Positions 63,608 through 64,000 of a DNA stretch of 64,000 nucleotides are shown piece after piece. The position numbers and the translations under genes were made by a program. Every line of letters starts with the position of its first letter. The first letter of the stretch is position 1. Source of the DNA: Diplonema japonicum (Eukaryota; Euglenozoa; Diplonemea; Diplonemida; Diplonemidae); assembly GCA_964019335.1 (NCBI GenBank), contig OZ025708.1, positions 186,001 through 250,000 of the forward strand, in the 5' to 3' direction. The notes beneath the pieces were generated by a model. That model saw only the letters and a list, made by a program, of their open reading frames with translations, was not told where the DNA came from and made no database searches.

Positions 63608-64000
63608 TCAGCGCAAAAGCAGTAACGTTTCATTACACTTGCCAAAAAAAGGTGTGGCGAGGGCACAAATGGTCGGCCAGTAATCTTTTATGCCAACCTT
63701 GCGGATGATGTCCATGAGCACCCACAAGGCCAGAAACTGATAGATATCGTCCACAGTGAAGTCAAAGTCGGGGTTGTGGTACTTGCAAACGGTGCAAAGA
63801 GATTTCACAAACCCATTTGAGCTGAACAGCTTGGAAATCCTTGATGCACTCATGTGGGAAAAGGGTGATTTCTGCCCCCCTGTGCCCTGTCACTTCTTAC
63901 GCGTAACCTGCGTAATATCGCTCTCCCAGGGCATATTTTCACTATTCTCGTCACTACTGGCGCTAGGTGAGGTCCCATCGTCAGTGAGAATGTCCCCTTT
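63608..64000 (-). pseudogene. piggyBac-like transposase, N-terminal part with in-frame TGA
   Basis: Entering from the window's right edge on the minus strand, an acidic Ser/Asp/Glu-rich frame (typical piggyBac N-terminus) reaches a TGA at about 63892, after which the same frame continues for 95 codons. These contain IYQFLALWVLMDIIRKVGIK followed by DYW, matching the conserved start of the DDE_Tnp_1_7 domain, and stop at 63608 before the catalytic Asp residues. With the TGA and the early end it is probably inactive here. Confidence 0.5.

Overview
This is nuclear DNA of a eukaryotic protist. Genes have conventional GT-AG introns (mostly GTATG-type donors), encode typical eukaryotic proteins (calreticulin, LUC7, a MAP2K-like kinase, calpain, a probable dynein light chain), and are separated by very long A/T homopolymers. 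From position 1 to about 31.3 kb, all thirteen genes I can support lie on the minus strand, close together, and one (calreticulin) has a textbook pyrimidine-tract/CACAG acceptor 10 bases before its ATG. Long same-strand gene arrays, sparse introns, calpain-like genes and an ingi-like LINE would suit a euglenozoan, perhaps a diplonemid. That is an inference of moderate-to-low confidence: no spliced-leader RNA gene or rRNA is visible to settle it.

Layout, 0-31.3 kb (minus-strand housekeeping array): partial Tctex-type dynein light chain; inactive M16 peptidase-family protein (bc1 core/QCR2-like, 5 exons); short coiled-coil protein; OTU-type cysteine protease with a zinc knuckle; an inserted terminal-inverted-repeat element carrying a SAP-like ORF; calreticulin; dihydroxy-acid dehydratase; a zinc-knuckle plus helical-repeat (OPR/FASTK-like) protein; GH20 beta-hexosaminidase; a MerA/LPD-like flavoprotein; MAP2K-like kinase; a 2,424-residue Arg/Asp-rich LRR/EF-hand protein; an unrecognised secretory-type protein; LUC7; and an unrecognised 548-residue protein.

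31.3-45.9 kb is a mosaic of repeats (a 139-bp polyA-tailed repeat pair, a 50-bp tandem array, a decayed LINE with its RT core deleted, broken leucine-rich-repeat genes) around one good plus-strand gene: a calpain with an intact Cys-His-Asn triad, three nearly identical C2-like repeats and a CVVL prenylation motif. It ends with two inverted-repeat elements and a tRNA-like remnant.

45.9-52.1 kb holds a minus-strand non-LTR retrotransposon with an intact ORF2 (endonuclease, reverse transcriptase, RNase H, zinc knuckle) and a degenerate 2A-like motif. Its ORF1 fragment is in the same frame, separated only by one TGA. A second 5'-truncated copy sits head-to-tail upstream.

52.1-64 kb is accessory DNA: an acidic YIP-repeat/zinc-finger ORF broken by frameshifts; two copies of a gene family, the complete one encoding a RING/IBR pair plus a PARP-like C-terminus and the other truncated and fused to an LRR tail; a ubiquitin-like/LRR gene copy; dispersed repeats; and the N-terminus of a piggyBac-like transposase with an in-frame TGA. 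The RING-IBR-PARP-like protein and the ubiquitin-like/LRR family, repeatedly cut and rejoined by the same tail sequence, are the most unusual content.
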